In this document: in pieces, positions 12,875-24,500 of the stretch
Layout of the letters: each line of letters opens with the position of its first letter
Numbering within the stretch: position 1 is the first letter of the stretch
Translations under genes and position numbers: made by a program
The notes under the pieces: model-generated
Seen by the model: the letters and a program-made list of their open reading frames with translations, nothing else
Databases searched by the model: none
What the model was told of the DNA's origin: nothing
Source of the DNA: Centrapalus pauciflorus
Taxonomy: Eukaryota; Streptophyta; Magnoliopsida; Asterales; Asteraceae
DNA: 64,000 nt
Direction of reading: 5' to 3'
NCBI GenBank assembly: GCA_020465985.1
Contig: JAANYP010007010.1
Span: 124,001 to 188,000, forward strand

Positions 12875-13946
12875 TTTATAATTATTTGATGACACAACAA
12901 AATTTATTTTTTTAAGAAAACTATACATTGTTTGCAAAGAAAATGTTACTTATATTAATCATGAATGTTAATTATTAGACATAATTATATTTGAAGTCTA
13001 TACATATCTAGTTTAATACATGTGAGTTGATCAAAAGACTGATTTTAGTTAAAAAAAATCGTGTATAAGAATGAAGTACATAGGAAAAAAAATAATAATA
13101 ATTTACAATAAAATGAAAACCCATCATTTTTCCATCAACTTATATACAAACATGTATTTGCAAAGTATTACTTACAATATCGTCTAACATAATTTTATAA
13201 TAACAATTTATTCAAACCAATTAATAAAATGTTATCAAACAAAAGCAGTTATTATAAAAAATTTTTACTAAAACTTAATAAAATCACATTGAACAATTTA
13301 AACGGCAAATGACATATCTCATTGGCTAAAGATTTATTTAAAACATTATCGCTTCATTATTAACGGAGATCTTCATTGTTCTTCATGCTATGCTATACTG
13401 AAAAAAATATTAAAACATGTGTTAATTTTGAAACATTAATACATAAACAACACAATATAATGAGAAGCTTTAAATGTAAAAAAAAGTATATCAATACGAC
13501 GTTTTTTCTGAGGTTTGAATTAGGGATGACACAATTTTGACCCAACGGATGGGATAATAAAAATGGCTCGTACTAAAAAAGTAAGCTAGCACATAATTTT
13601 TTCTAAATAATAAAGGTCATATGTTTACCTATTTTATAATATATGCTGATTAAAAAACTACTTCGATATGTTTATATGTGTATTTTATATGTTTATTAAA
13701 CTGAATTATCAATAAAATTTAAATCTAAATGTCAATGTTATCCCATCAATACTTATCTATATATTTAAAAAATAAAAAATTCATTTGCTTATAAATTTAT
13801 TAAAAATAAATAAACAATATATAAAAATATTAAGTTTAAATAAGTAAACAAACTATATATAAAAAAATATTTTTCATAATATTTTGTTTATTATAATAAA
13901 TATAAAATATTGTTTTATCTATAAACTAAAATTTTAATCTATATTA

Positions 13947-13950
<4 letters not shown>

Positions 13951-13981
<31 letters not shown>
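13951..13981. repeat. (TA)n short tract
   Basis: About 31 bp of TA within Helitron H1, 33 bp from the longer tract at 14015. Confidence 0.95.
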
Positions 13982-13985
<4 letters not shown>

Positions 13986-14011
13986 AATGAAAAATTTAGA
14001 ATAATCAACTA

Positions 14012-14014
<3 letters not shown>

Positions 14015-14094
<80 letters not shown>
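14015..14094. repeat. (TA)n tract
   Basis: About 80 bp of TA within Helitron H1. The inverted-repeat element at 14120 begins about 25 bp further on, so this may be another microsatellite-adjacent insertion. Confidence 0.95.
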
Positions 14095-14097
<3 letters not shown>

Positions 14098-14119
14098 GAA
14101 ACTATAAAAATATATATTC

Positions 14120-14935
14120 TAAGTTGGATCATTTTTGCGATTAAAACCCCCAACCATTTTTCATTGCACAAAAAACCTCCAACCGGTTAAAACTTTGTAA
14201 ATTTGGGTTTTTTACAAAAAATCTGACTTGCAACCGGTTTAGCCCGTTGCAACTTGATGACGTGTACAATTTTTAAATAGTTTTTTGTGTAAAAAACCCC
14301 CCAACTTGTTTAGTTTTTTCAATTAAAACCCAAAATCATTTTTAATTTGATAAAAAACCTCCAACCAACAAAGTTAATTAAAATTGAGTCTTCATTGATG
14401 GAACATAAATAAACGGAATTCAGAAGCTAAAAATGGAACATAAATAAACGAAATTGAACATAAAGCTGAAGCTAAAAATGCAACTCGTGAACATAAAATG
14501 AAATTGATTCCATCGGCACAATTGGAGATAAAATTCAAAATTAAACGGTAAAAGTTAATCGAACATACATACATAAAATTAAAAATACTGAACATAAAGA
14601 TGGGATGAAGTAATCGCAGTTGTCGGAGGTAGAGAAGAAGAGAAAAGGTAAATATTATTATTGGTTAGAGATGAAAAAAAATTGTTAAGGGTTTTAATCG
14701 GAAAAGTCACCAACTTCGAGGTTTTTTATGCAAAAAATTGAGTTTAAGAATTATACATGTAGTGCCACGTAAGTCGGGTTTGCCATGTGGACGCCACGTG
14801 TGTGCCATGTAAGCATATTAACCTATTATAACCGGTAATGTCCTAATTTCAAAAATTTTACCGGTTAAATGTTTTTTGTGCAATAGAAAATGGTTAGGGG
14901 TTTTAATCACAAAAATGGTCCAACTTTAGGGTTTT
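14120..14935. mobile_element. Inverted-repeat element with AAAACCCCCAACC arms
   Basis: The left arm 14123-14190 (AGTTGGATCATTTTTGCG then AAAACCCCCAACCATTTTT) is inverted at 14868-14932. ACCGGTT words follow inside both arms. No transposase and no clear TSD. Foldback or Mutator-like by form. Confidence 0.7.
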
Positions 14936-15042
14936 TTACGCAATTATCCCATTAATGTATTGTAATTTGTATACGTGAATAAATATCTCATTATTTTATG
15001 CAGGTTTGTTAGTATTGATAGGATTGCTGATGTTATCCCATT

Positions 15043-15172
15043 ATTTTCTGAATTTTAACAAATTATATTGCACCAAATCAACAGCCTTAAATTTCTGAAT
15101 TTTAACAAATCATATTGTGTCAAATCAACCTTAATTTTCTGAATTTTAACCACTAATATTGCGCCACGTGAG
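15043..15172. repeat. Three tandem units of about 43 bp
   Basis: TTTCTGAATTTTAACAAAT followed by CATATTG(T/C)(G)CCAAATCAAC is repeated about three times near the 5' end of Helitron H1 (starts near 15046, 15090 and 15134). Confidence 0.65.
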
Positions 15173-15340
15173 CATTTTTTCTCTCTGCTCCGTTGGCAAT
15201 ATATATATAATTAAGAGATAAGTCACTTTAGTAAAAATTCTGAAAAAAAAATATTTAACAATTATATAAGATACTTACTCGATCAAGCAGTCGGTGAATT
15301 TGTAATTCTTGTGTGAATTTCCACAGCCTTTGTTCAGCGA

Positions 15341-15343
<3 letters not shown>

Positions 15344-15436
<93 letters not shown>
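15344..15436. repeat. (TA)n tract, empty-site paralog of M6
   Basis: Ninety-three bp of TA. Left flank (GTGAATTTGTAATTCTTGTG ... CCTTTGTTCA) matches 36810-36861. Right flank (ATTCTCTTGGGTG...ATTATATAC) matches 44602 onward. In unit B the 7.56 kb M6 element sits between those same flanks; here the two flanks are joined by TA repeats alone. Confidence 0.92.
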
Positions 15437-15438
<2 letters not shown>

Positions 15439-15509
15439 TCTTGGGTGTATTATATACCCAATGCTGACTGATAGATAAATCATTAAAAAAAAAAATAATA
15501 AAGTAGCAA

Positions 15510-16050
15510 TTACATTAATAACACCACATAAAAATAAAAATAAAAAACGTTACCTTTGAGGCTATGATGATATGCACCAATAAAAAACTCAAAGGTAGCA
15601 CTAACATCATCATAAAGAACATTGTTCAAGTAATTAATCGCCATTTTTCTTTCTCGCCTAATTTCATCGTCACAAATAGTAACGGGCATAAAGAAAATCA
15701 CCCGTTTCTTGTCAACCGAACTTAAACTTTTATAGAGAGCCCTAAAACCATGACAACGTATATTAATACAATTATTAGTAAAACAACCAAAAAAACAAAG
15801 TAAGATAATTATATATATGCGTATGTGTGTGTGTGTGTTAAAACTTACCACTCAAACCAAGCTATGGTTCCAACATCTAACCAATTATTAGTCCATAGAT
15901 CTTTCATATCTTTGGCGTTAATAGTCAAACAAAATAGCTCTTTTAGCCCAAATACTTCATCGTCATGTACAAGTGTTATCTCATAAGGTGAATGAGGATG
16001 ATCTCAAAGCATCCAATTAGTATATCCAGTATATAAAGGTCATCTGATCC
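15510..16050 (-). pseudogene. CACTA unit A ORF, Ulp1-adjacent exons
   Basis: Two minus-strand exon-like blocks. 16050-15849 holds LKELFCLTINAKDMKDLWTN then WLDVGTIAWFEW, and 15750-15550 holds DKKRVIFFMPVTICDDEIRR. Unit B (45201-44700) encodes the same order with only a few changes. A region of the type --WLD---I--- before a long insertion is typical of the start of Ulp1/C48-type protease ORFs carried by plant CACTA elements. No catalytic His-Asp-Cys set can be seen, so the protease assignment is tentative. The upstream block has an in-frame stop in this copy. Confidence 0.5.
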
Positions 16051-16244
16051 TCAATTGATCACCCAACATCAATAGCTCTTTATACATTTTACTTTTTTTT
16101 CTGGTCTTCAACCTCGTCTCGTCTGAGTCCTTTTAAACAAGAAAACTAATTAATATATGTGGAAGTGACAATAAACATTATTATAATAGTAAATTAGAAA
16201 CAAAAAAAAAAGATAAAACATATTATTATCCTTATTGATAACAA

Positions 16245-17010
16245 AAACAGAGTTCACCGGCTTCTTTACTACCTGAATTTTTCGCGTCGGCCATTGAATA
16301 AAACTATGTAATGGTTGACCTAATGTCAAAATCTCATCTACTGGCACAAACAACTTAAGATTAACATAATTCTCAAAAACATGGTCTGCTGCCACCTTCA
16401 TGTGGCCGGGTAGTAAAGAGGATCCATGAATAATACCATCTTTATTGGATGGACCATTCATCGAGCAACCGCATATTGATCACCATATTCATCCTGAGGG
16501 TCAAGCAAGGCAGCTTGTAACGGCTTCTATAAACCATATCCATGTAAGAATATAATATTTAATGTGAGAATATTATGTAATATGTGATGTATGTATTGTA
16601 TACCTTAATCTCTTGTCGGGTATGTTGGCTGTTGTTGAAAATGACGAGGCTGAGGCAATGGATGATTCTGAGGCAATGAATCGTTTTGAGGCAAAGGAAG
16701 GTTTTGAGACAATGGATTATTCTGAGGCATTTGAAATGCAATTCCATATTGCTTTACAATGTTTTGCAAAAAAAAAAAAAAATGGCTTGCATATTCTTTA
16801 ATTGATCTTGGAATTGCTGATGTGAATACCGGCCTCATATACATTTTTTTGTTCTTCTAGCGCATATTTTATTTGTTCCTTCACTTGTTCATCTACTAAC
16901 TTCTTCATTTCTTCCTTGTATGTTTGCCTCATCTTATTTCGCTCAAAGCCTTGTATAGCAAATCTCCAGCCGTCTTTACCTCCAACACCTATAATGCTGA
17001 CGTGAGATAG
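16245..17010 (-). pseudogene. CACTA unit A ORF, Q/N-rich and DUF8039-like part
   Basis: In minus order: GWRFAIQGFERNKMRQTYKE and a Lys/Glu helical stretch (about 17000-16860); a Gln/Asn/Pro-rich linker with repeated PQN (SQNLPLPQNDSLPQNHPLPQ; 16740-16615); then DGIIHGSSLLPGHMKVAADH...VPVDEILTLG...LHSFIQWP (16450-16280). The last block resembles the DUF8039-type segment (HG-PLG-D-V-V--------VPVP-------VG-A---F--WP) found in plant CACTA-associated ORFs; this naming is from memory. Copies B (45430-46215) and C (21129-21895) show the same order. Frames are interrupted, so it is a relic. Confidence 0.6.
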
Positions 17011-17283
17011 TATTTGATATCAAATGATTTGCTTATGTGATGTGAGTCAATATTTACACATTCATTATTGACAAAGTGTTGTTGCTTTGTTGGTAGTGTT
17101 ACTCTTGTAAAAGTCAAAAAGAGACTTTATTCTTTGAATTGATCAAACATTGACTAACGTTTGTGGTTTGGATGTGAGTATAATTATAAACTACATTGAG
17201 CTCTATACATTTAATTATTTTTCATGATTAGATCATATTTGCAAATAAATTGGAAATGCTTGAAAGTTTAACTTTGGTCAAGT
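17011..17283. other. AT-rich spacer of unit A
   Basis: Collinear with 46240-46555 of unit B (GATGTGAGTCAATATTTAC, GATCATATTTGCAA). No gene or motif is seen. Confidence 0.5.
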
Positions 17284-17690
17284 ACCCCCCACTAGGTGAC
17301 ATGCCCACTTTCGACTCGACGAGTCGCTCACTTTGATCCGAAGTTTAGATGAGCTTGGCCCAAACTTTGGCCCGAACTTTGGTCCGAACTTCGGATGGAT
17401 CGAAAATGGGTCGACGCGATGAGTCACCCTAGTCGACTAGACAAGTCGATTGTGAGTCTAGCCCAGTTTCAAGACACTTAACAAATTTTACGATATTTTT
17501 TAAATACTTTCACGACATTTATAATAAATTTTAAGACATTTTTAAAATAATTTCACGACATTTTTTTAAAATTTCACGGCTTTTATAATAAATTTCACGA
17601 CATTTTTAAAATTTCACAGCATTTTTAAATTAATTTCATGACATTTTTTAGATTTTCACGACAAAGCCTCGCTCAATTTGGTAAATTCGA
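17284..17690. repeat. GACTCGACGAGTC and TTTCACGACATTT arrays, unit A
   Basis: First a block with GACTCGACGAGTC (17313) and repeated TTGGCCCGAACTTTGG/CGAACTTCGGATG words, then about ten TTTCACGACATTTTT words to about 17660. The same two-part array occurs at 24220-24500 and 46560-46915. It resembles a CACTA subterminal region; the role is inferred. Confidence 0.65.
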
Positions 17691-17746
17691 TAAAAAAATG
17701 TTTGTAATCGCTTAAGTCTTGTACATTCTGCTCATTCTCGCGAAAA

Positions 17747-20584
17747 ACCCCTTGATAATATGAGATAAAAACAAGCTACATATGCGATTCACATACATAC
17801 CTCATTGAATATCACATTCATTAATATAAATATCACATACATTATGTCAAAGATTAACAAATTTATTTTAGTTCTTCTCATGTTAAAGACTTCATACCCT
17901 TCAAATGATTCTAACATAGAAAAAGTCGACCTATATTAATTATAACATTAATTATATAACATTTAAAATTGCAAAAAGAATAATGCTTGCTTTAACCAGG
18001 AAGTCGTATAAGTATTTCTTCCCAAAATGATGGATAACAGTCATATTCTAATAAGTGTGTTCTTCGTCATACTTTTGTTGATTACACTAAATGAAATGGA
18101 ACAAATACATACATATATTAGAAATTGAAAAAATATATATTCTTTTACAATCAATTTCTCTAAATTCATAGTCAATTGTCTAGTCTTTCAACATAGTACC
18201 GTGGTGTTTTGTTTCTAGGCCTGTTTGTTTTTAGTTAAAAACCTTTGAAGTCTAAACTTCAGATCTAAAATAAATTAAGATTAGTTTAGGTTTAGACTTT
18301 AGAGGTTATAGTCTCTAGATTTACCTTTTAAAATTAAGAGGATAAATTTGGGCTGAAAAAAAGAAAAAGAAGGATATTTTCTATATAATTAATTTAGTTA
18401 ATTCTAATTTAAAAATATTTATCATATTAATTATTTTATTTTAATTTTGTTTATTTAAAATTAATTAATTATAATATATAATTAATTAGTTATAATATTT
18501 TAAATTAATATTTTCCATATCTTCATATTACGATACAAACAGTCTTTAGATCACCTCTTAATTTCAGATTTCAGATCTTAAGATCGCCTCTTAATTTCAG
18601 ATATGGTTTTCAAACTTCTGACATTTGAACTCTTAAAAAACAAATACCAACTTAGTGACCCATATGTTATAAATTATTCATTTACCAGTATGATTTTGCA
18701 AAACAAATACATAATATGTAGTTGTACTAAAAGTGAAGTAAAATACACAAAAAATCAGTATTTACCTTGAGTTTTTTGCAATCTTATTCCGAGACCACCG
18801 ATTCCAACAAGTAGGACAAGATAATCGCAGTGAGACATTATCTTTTCTAGGCTTCCTAGCAGAAAAAGAATCTTTTGAAAACAGAGGGATCTCTCGAGTC
18901 CCTTTCCATAGCATAACTTCTTATCTTGAGAGAATATAGAAAAGTAATTGGGTATGAAGATCGGGAAAAGAAAACAGGCTTACAGGTATTTGTAATGAGA
19001 AGAAGAAAGTGAATCAAGTGATGAAACAGAAAAGAAGGACAACAATGGAGGTCTGGTCTGTGATGAGAAATCGTGAAGAAGAAAGAGTGAGCTGCTTCAT
19101 TAGATTTAGGTTAAATTATAAAGCGTTGGACTTGGACCATGTATATCGGGTTAAATTTTATGGGCTATTTTAATATTGGGTTAATATTTAAAAAATCTAT
19201 AAACCTTTTTATACTTTTACTATTAAGATATTCGCTCGTTCCTCAGTTTTCGACGAAAATTTTTATAGAAAACAAAGAGTTTTTGAATAAACATTCACAT
19301 GTATTATTTTTTTGTTTTTTTTGTTTTTAACTTTTAGTTTTAGCTTTTAGTTTTTAGTATTCTTGAAAACACATTTTTTAGGTTTTCAAATTTTGTTTTC
19401 AATTTAGACACCCAAGTATATGTTATAAATGGGGAGTTAAAAATGAAAACACAAAAAATTATGTATAACACATCTAAACAAATTCTTATCTCTAAAATGT
19501 GGTTTTTTAAAAACCATCATGTTTCAATTTTATTAAAAACTTTAAATAAAAAATTTTCACTTCCTAAACGCATTCTAAGCTTTTAAAATTTTTTTCATAA
19601 CAGAGATGTTATCTTATTTAAAACAACATCAATAAACAAAAATTTAGGTACTTATCGTTAAAATAAGAAATAATATCAATTTTTTGAATATTAACCGGAT
19701 AATAAATGCAATATTATGTGTTTGGTAACATGTCAAACATATCAAATATATAATTTTAAATTTTATAAAATTTATTTAAAGACTTACACATATGAAACAA
19801 AGTTTAAAGACCTAATAAGAAAAATGGTGAAAAAGATTATTGGTTATTTTAAGTTTTAACCATTTTATTATTAGTACTTTAGCTTGGCCATTTATAGTTT
19901 TTTGGGGGCATGCGAACTCCAAGTATGATGGCATTATTTGGAACAATAATATGTCGTCTTTGACCTCGAGCTCCCTATCCCGAGTCTGCTCCTCTTCCCG
20001 CGTCGACTTCTGCTCTCTCTATCTTCCTCTTCTCTTTTTTTAAAATTAATTGGGTAATAGGTACTGAGATAAAAATATTGATATTTTCTAACTATGTTCG
20101 TTTGCCAAAAAAAAAAAGACTAAAAAGGGACCGAAGTCTAGATTTTATATCTAACTAATTTTAGATCGTTTATTATAATTTACCTATAAGATGACTAGAT
20201 GAGACAAACTGTTAACTTTATTTTTTTAAATATTTTTGCGCTCTCAAAATACGGAAACTAAACATAAATGTGTTGTTTGATTTTTAATAGATTAAATATG
20301 TTAATTCTGAAATAGACTGTCTTCATATCTAAAAGCTGAATATTTAAGACTGTTTATTACGTACGTAATACGAAGCGTTTGAAAAGTTTACTTATTATAT
20401 TAATCTAGTTATATATTGTATTTATTTAATTTATATAAATAAATTTAAATTAAAATATTTAACATATTAAAATAATTTAATATATTAATTAATTAAATTC
20501 AAAAGAATTTTTAATTGATCAATTGATAATAAAAAAAGAGGCAAAAAAGAAAACTCTGAAAGAGGGGAAGATGGTAACCTATAC
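17747..20584. mobile_element. Repeat unit L2
   Basis: Collinear copy of L1 (7504-9880), including the conserved core at 18780-19100. It contains an extra insertion at 18219-18650. No intact gene. The 19900-20045 segment corresponds to the charged ORF fragment of L1 but is shorter. Confidence 0.65.
18219..18650. mobile_element. MITE-like insertion of about 430 bp in L2
   Basis: Absent from the L1 (7950), L3 and L5 paralogs, which read GTTTTGTTTTAGTGACTCAT across this point. Its ends GCCTGTTTGTTTTTAG and AAAAAACAAATACCAAC are inverted and imperfect. The flanks show TAG on both sides. A GGCCTGTTTG start is common in plant hAT and Harbinger MITEs; the superfamily is unresolved. Confidence 0.6.
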
Positions 20585-21038
20585 TAGGAGTGAGCGATGT
20601 GTATCATTTCCCGAACCCGAACCGGTACCGACCGATACTGATTATTATATTCGGTCCGGTACTCGGTTTTTAAATTAACTAAATTTCGGTATTCGGTACT
20701 CTCGGTTTCGGTACCAATTTTATCCCGAATATCCCGAACCGAATATATAAATTAGCTAAACTTTGTTCTGTATTTGGTATTTGATATTCGGTTTTCGGTC
20801 TTAGGAATTCGGTATTCGGGTGCAATATTTGGTGATGTATGTTTGGTATTTGATATATTTTCCTTATTCGGTCCCAATACGTGCCAGAACCCGACCGAAC
20901 CGGCACCATATAAAATTTTTCGGTTCGGTATTCGGTTCTTTCAAAACTAATAATTCGGTTTCGGTATTTTCGGGATCGGTACCGGTATTTTCGGGATCGG
21001 TACCGGTTCGGTACGGTCCGGTATCGAGCTCACCCCTA
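20585..21038. mobile_element. hAT-type MITE, GGTTCGG family, copy 1
   Basis: Ends TAGGAGTGAGC and GCTCACCCCTA; 8-bp flanks ACCTATAC and GCCTATAC (one mismatch). The interior is full of CCGAACCG/CGGTTCGG and GGTACCG words. It is a longer, inverted relative of 39939-40212. Non-coding. Confidence 0.88.
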
Positions 21039-21128
21039 GCCTATACTACCAAAAAAAATCTCTTCTCTTAACTTATCTCGAGACATGTTGTAGCCTATTA
21101 AAAATAAATGGAAATAAGAAAACATACC

Positions 21129-21895
21129 TCAAATATGACACACTGTGTGACAGAGATAAACAATGTCATTAAGTTCTTTATCGGTTAATTTCATCGGCTT
21201 CTTTACTACCTCAATTTGAATAAAACTATGTAATGTTTGACTTAATGTCAAAATCTCGTCTAGAGGCACAGGCAACTTAAGATTGACATAATTCTCAAAA
21301 ACATGGTATATTGTCACCTTCATGTGGCCGGGTAGTAAAGGGGATCCATGAATAATACCATCTTTTATTGGACGGACCATTCCTCGAGCAACTGCATATT
21401 GATCACCAGATTCATCGTGAGGGTCAAGGAAGGCAGCTTGTAACGGCTTGTATAAACCATATCCATGTAAGAATATAGAATTTAATGTGAGAATATTATG
21501 TAATATGTGATGTATGAATTGTATACCTTACTCTCTTGTCGGGTTCCAGTTGGCTCTGAAGCAATGGATGATTCGGAGACAATGAATCGTTCTGAGGCAA
21601 ATGATGGTTATGAGACAAGGGATTATTCTGAGGCATTTGAAATGCAATTTCATATTGCTTCTGAAAATGTTGCAATATTTTGCAAAAAAAAAAAAATTGG
21701 CTTGCATATTATTTAATTGATCTTGAAATTGTTGATGCATCTATTGAATATCGGCCTCATATACATTTTTCTGTTCTTCTAGCGCATATTTTATTTGTTC
21801 CTTCACTTATTTATCTACTAACTTCTTCATTTCTTCCTTGTATGTTTGCCTCGTCTTATTTCGCTCAAAGCCTTGTATAGCACTGTACCTCCAAC
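21129..21895 (-). pseudogene. CACTA ORF copy C
   Basis: Same blocks as units A and B: FERNKMRQTYKE-type start (RC of about 21890-21780), Q/N-rich linker (21720-21560), DGIIHGSPLLPGHMKVTIYH (about 21365-21305), then LTDKELNDIVYLCHTVCH. Compared with A and B, the whole Ulp1-adjacent part is deleted, so the DUF8039-like block joins the terminal block directly; the QWPTRK motif is also lost. Multiple stops and frameshifts in the linker. Confidence 0.6.
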
Positions 21896-22089
21896 ACCTC
21901 TAATGTTGTCTGGATGCTTAAGTCCAAGCACTTGAGTTCATGAAATTGATATTGTGTAATGTTTGATGAAAATGGCAGTCATCTCACTAGTTTGATGATG
22001 TGTTAAAGAACGGGCAAAGACCATTGCCCGTTGAGTTTGATGATGTGTTAAAGACGTATCGGCCTGTTGGCGATAATGGCAGTCATCTC
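21896..22089. repeat. Junction with a short direct duplication
   Basis: GGCAGTCATCTCACTAGTTTGA occurs at about 21974 and 22078, flanking a block with TGATGATGTGTTAAAGA twice. It marks the passage from CACTA copy C to the Ptta relic. Confidence 0.6.
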
Positions 22090-23645
22090 ACTAGTTTGAT
22101 TGGAACTTTTGTGGGGAATGAAAACCCCAAATAGTACAATTCATGGGCTGATGTGCCTGATCATTTCAAAGCCACTCAGAGATAGAGGTTTAACTTATTT
22201 AAGACCCCACTTGAACGGCCCACTTGCAGAACAAATTTTCTTACAACCACAGCGATTAATGCATTCTGCGCCGAGAGCTATAGAGATCGGAAATGTCGTT
22301 TCAAGGATCGATAGTTTACCGAAGTAGGGGGTATGAAAATCCTGAAGAAATTCGACAGTGCCCTCCAAATAAGATGAATTCTGATGAGTGGAACAAACAC
22401 GTTGGCTACTACTTGCTTGAAGAGACTAGGAGTCGAGCGGCCACAATTTCCGCAAAAGAGCCAAACAGTTATACCCTAGTTTGCATGGATCCCAGGCGTA
22501 TGCTGCAAAACTACATGATCGTGTAAGTCATTATATATCAATTATTTATATACTCATTGTTTAGTATGTGTATAATTAACTATATATGCTTGATAATATG
22601 TTTAGACTCATTGTTTAGTATGCTTGTTGATGTACTTGATAATTTATATATAGTCATTGTTATATACTTGATAATATCACTTTAGCTGTAAAATTAAATG
22701 ATTGTGCAAATCATTATATACTCCTTGTTTAATACTCATTTGGTTATATACTCATTGTTTAGATTGATAATTCGCATTGTTTATATACTTGATAATTAAC
22801 GACGACGGTTTAATATGCATTATATAGTATATATAGTTGATAACAGTTGGTAATATATACTTGATAATATGCATTGTGTGGTATATAGTTGGTAATTATT
22901 AATTATATACACATTAACCATACACTCATTGTTAAACATACATATAGTTGGTAATATATACTTGATAATATGCATTGTTTATATAATTTTGTTATCTATT
23001 TGGTGATTATCCAATAATGTTTTTCAGCGAGATCCTATTACGAGTATGTATCTCAGAGACAACTTTCGTGAGATGCATAGACGGGATGACACTTTTGTCA
23101 ATGAAACTGCAGAAATGCATTACGTAGTAATTTTTTTTTAACATACGAAATTATATATACATAATTATATTTGAGTTAAGTACAAAATTATATAATATTC
23201 CCATGTGTATGTGTGTGTGTGTGTGACACTGATTATATATTACACAACACCAAATGAACCAGTTGTGAAGCAGTCAAAACGATAGTAATAGCCCGATGAG
23301 CGACGAAGAGATAATGTCACAAGTGCTCCGTGAACGACGGGGTCACAATCGCGGACGTGGACGAAAGTTGCCAAAGAATGCTTCAACTTCAAATACACAA
23401 CAAGAAAAAACTTACACACAAAGTGAAGTTGATAAAATGTTTGCTCGGCAAAACGACATATTCGTTCGGCAAAATCAGGTGAATGAAGATTTATTTAATG
23501 CCTTACCATCCGCGGATATAAATATTCCAAATGTTCAAACGATTGTTCCCCAATGTTATATGAGGAGGACGATGAAAACGAAGATGAAGTCAATTAGTTT
23601 GTATATACAAGACGGCGTTATTTTAACGATTAATTGTTTTGTTTG
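22090..23645 (+). pseudogene. Ptta/En-Spm transposase relic D
   Basis: Plus-strand exon-like blocks: 22100-22330 (FKAT-type start, RDRGLTYLRPHLNGPLAEQI); 22330-22530 (MNSDEWNKHVGYYLLEETRS then RAATISAKE); 23040-23130 (REMHRRDDTFVNETAEMHYV); 23296-23500 (EEIMSQVLRERRGHNRGRGR, then YTQSEVDKMFARQND). The order W-----Y-------RS...NR, then MH--DDTFVN--A, then QVL--RRGH--G-G is that of plant Ptta/En-Spm transposase proteins (Transposase_24 type). AT-rich introns separate the blocks. Stops and frame changes between them make it non-functional. Relatives: 33470-33870, 34497-35430, 57975-58700 and 60375-60900. Confidence 0.7.
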
Positions 23646-23784
23646 AATTGTGAATTATTGTTTGAATGATTTTATATATGATTATGGATGTCATTTATGA
23701 TTTATATAGAATTTCTGGAAGTAATGGTTGAAAATACACGTTATGTTAATCCCGATTAGGGTAAAAAAACGAAAAAAAAACCCT

Positions 23785-24150
23785 ACCAAATTTTTATGTT
23801 TTTGCGACGAAAAGTTAAGGTTTTGTGACGAAGTCGTCGAAAAAAGTAGTTAAATATTTTTGAAAAAACAATTGTTGCGACGACACATGTCGTTACAAAA
23901 GATATTTCCATTTTATTTTGATTTATTTTTTTCTTGACTTTTTGCAACGACATCGTCGCCGCTAAAGGTGTTGACGTGTTGTTGCTGACTAATGTCATAG
24001 CAAAAAGTTAAAAAAGCTGTCGCAAAAATGTTTAGGCACGAGGTTACTATAATGACTACTTGACGACATGTCGCATAAAGTTATTAGCGACGACAAGTTG
24101 ACTTTTCGGATCGACATTTGTCGTCGCAAAATCTCATTTTTCCTGTAGTG
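23785..24150 (+). mobile_element. CACTA right terminus with GCGACGAC subterminal repeats
   Basis: Ends TTTTTCCTGTAGTG at 24150, the inverse of a CACTACAGGAAAAA start. At least eight TTTTGCGACGAC/GTCGTCGCAAAA-type words lie within the last 350 bp. After 24150 the sequence resumes the unit-A spacer (GATTAGATCATATTTGCAA), so the element was inserted into that repeat. The left terminus is not in the window or is lost. Confidence 0.75.
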
Positions 24151-24219
24151 CTCTTTTCTGATTAGATCATATTTGCAAGTAAACTGAAATGCTTGAAAGT
24201 TTAACTTTGGTCAAGCACC

Positions 24220-24500
24220 CGAGTAAGTGACTTGCTCACTTTGATCGACTCGACGAGTCGCTCACTTTGATCCGAACTTCAAATGAGCTTGGCCCGAACT
24301 TTGGTCCGAACTTCGGATGCGCTTGGCCCGAACTTTCGGATGGATCGGAAATGGGCCGACTCGACGAGTCACCCTAGTCGAATCGACCAGTCGATTGTCT
24401 GTCTAGCCCAGTTTCAAGACACTTAACAAATTTCACGACATTTTATAAATTTCACGACACTTAATAATTTTGACGACATTTTTAAATTTTCACGACATAC
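24220..24500. repeat. GACTCGACGAGTC and TTTCACGACA arrays, third copy
   Basis: GACTCGACGAGTC at 24247 and 24358 with CCGAACTTCGGATG words, followed by a shortened TTTCACGACATTT array cut at 24500 by the Athila-like LTR. Confidence 0.7.

Larger units (their letters stand above)
12636..15218 (-). mobile_element. Helitron H1, about 2.58 kb, non-autonomous
   Basis: On the minus strand the element starts TCTCTTAATTATATATA (15218) and ends GCACGAGTATTCAGCTAG (12636). A decayed hairpin-like CCCGAGCAACGCACGAG lies 10 nt before the CTAG end. The flanks are A and T, the Helitron target dinucleotide. Paralogous unit B (36740-36770) runs from CACTGTCAAGTACC to ATTCTGAAAA without this insert. No Rep/helicase is encoded. 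It carries a SINE, two TA tracts and a long inverted-repeat element. Confidence 0.65.

Noticed and set aside
20820..21071. Plus-strand ORF with repeated SVSVFSGSVPV (and its mirror at 39912-40223)
   Set aside because: Produced by the short-word repeats of the hAT MITE; the reading is not conserved between the two copies.
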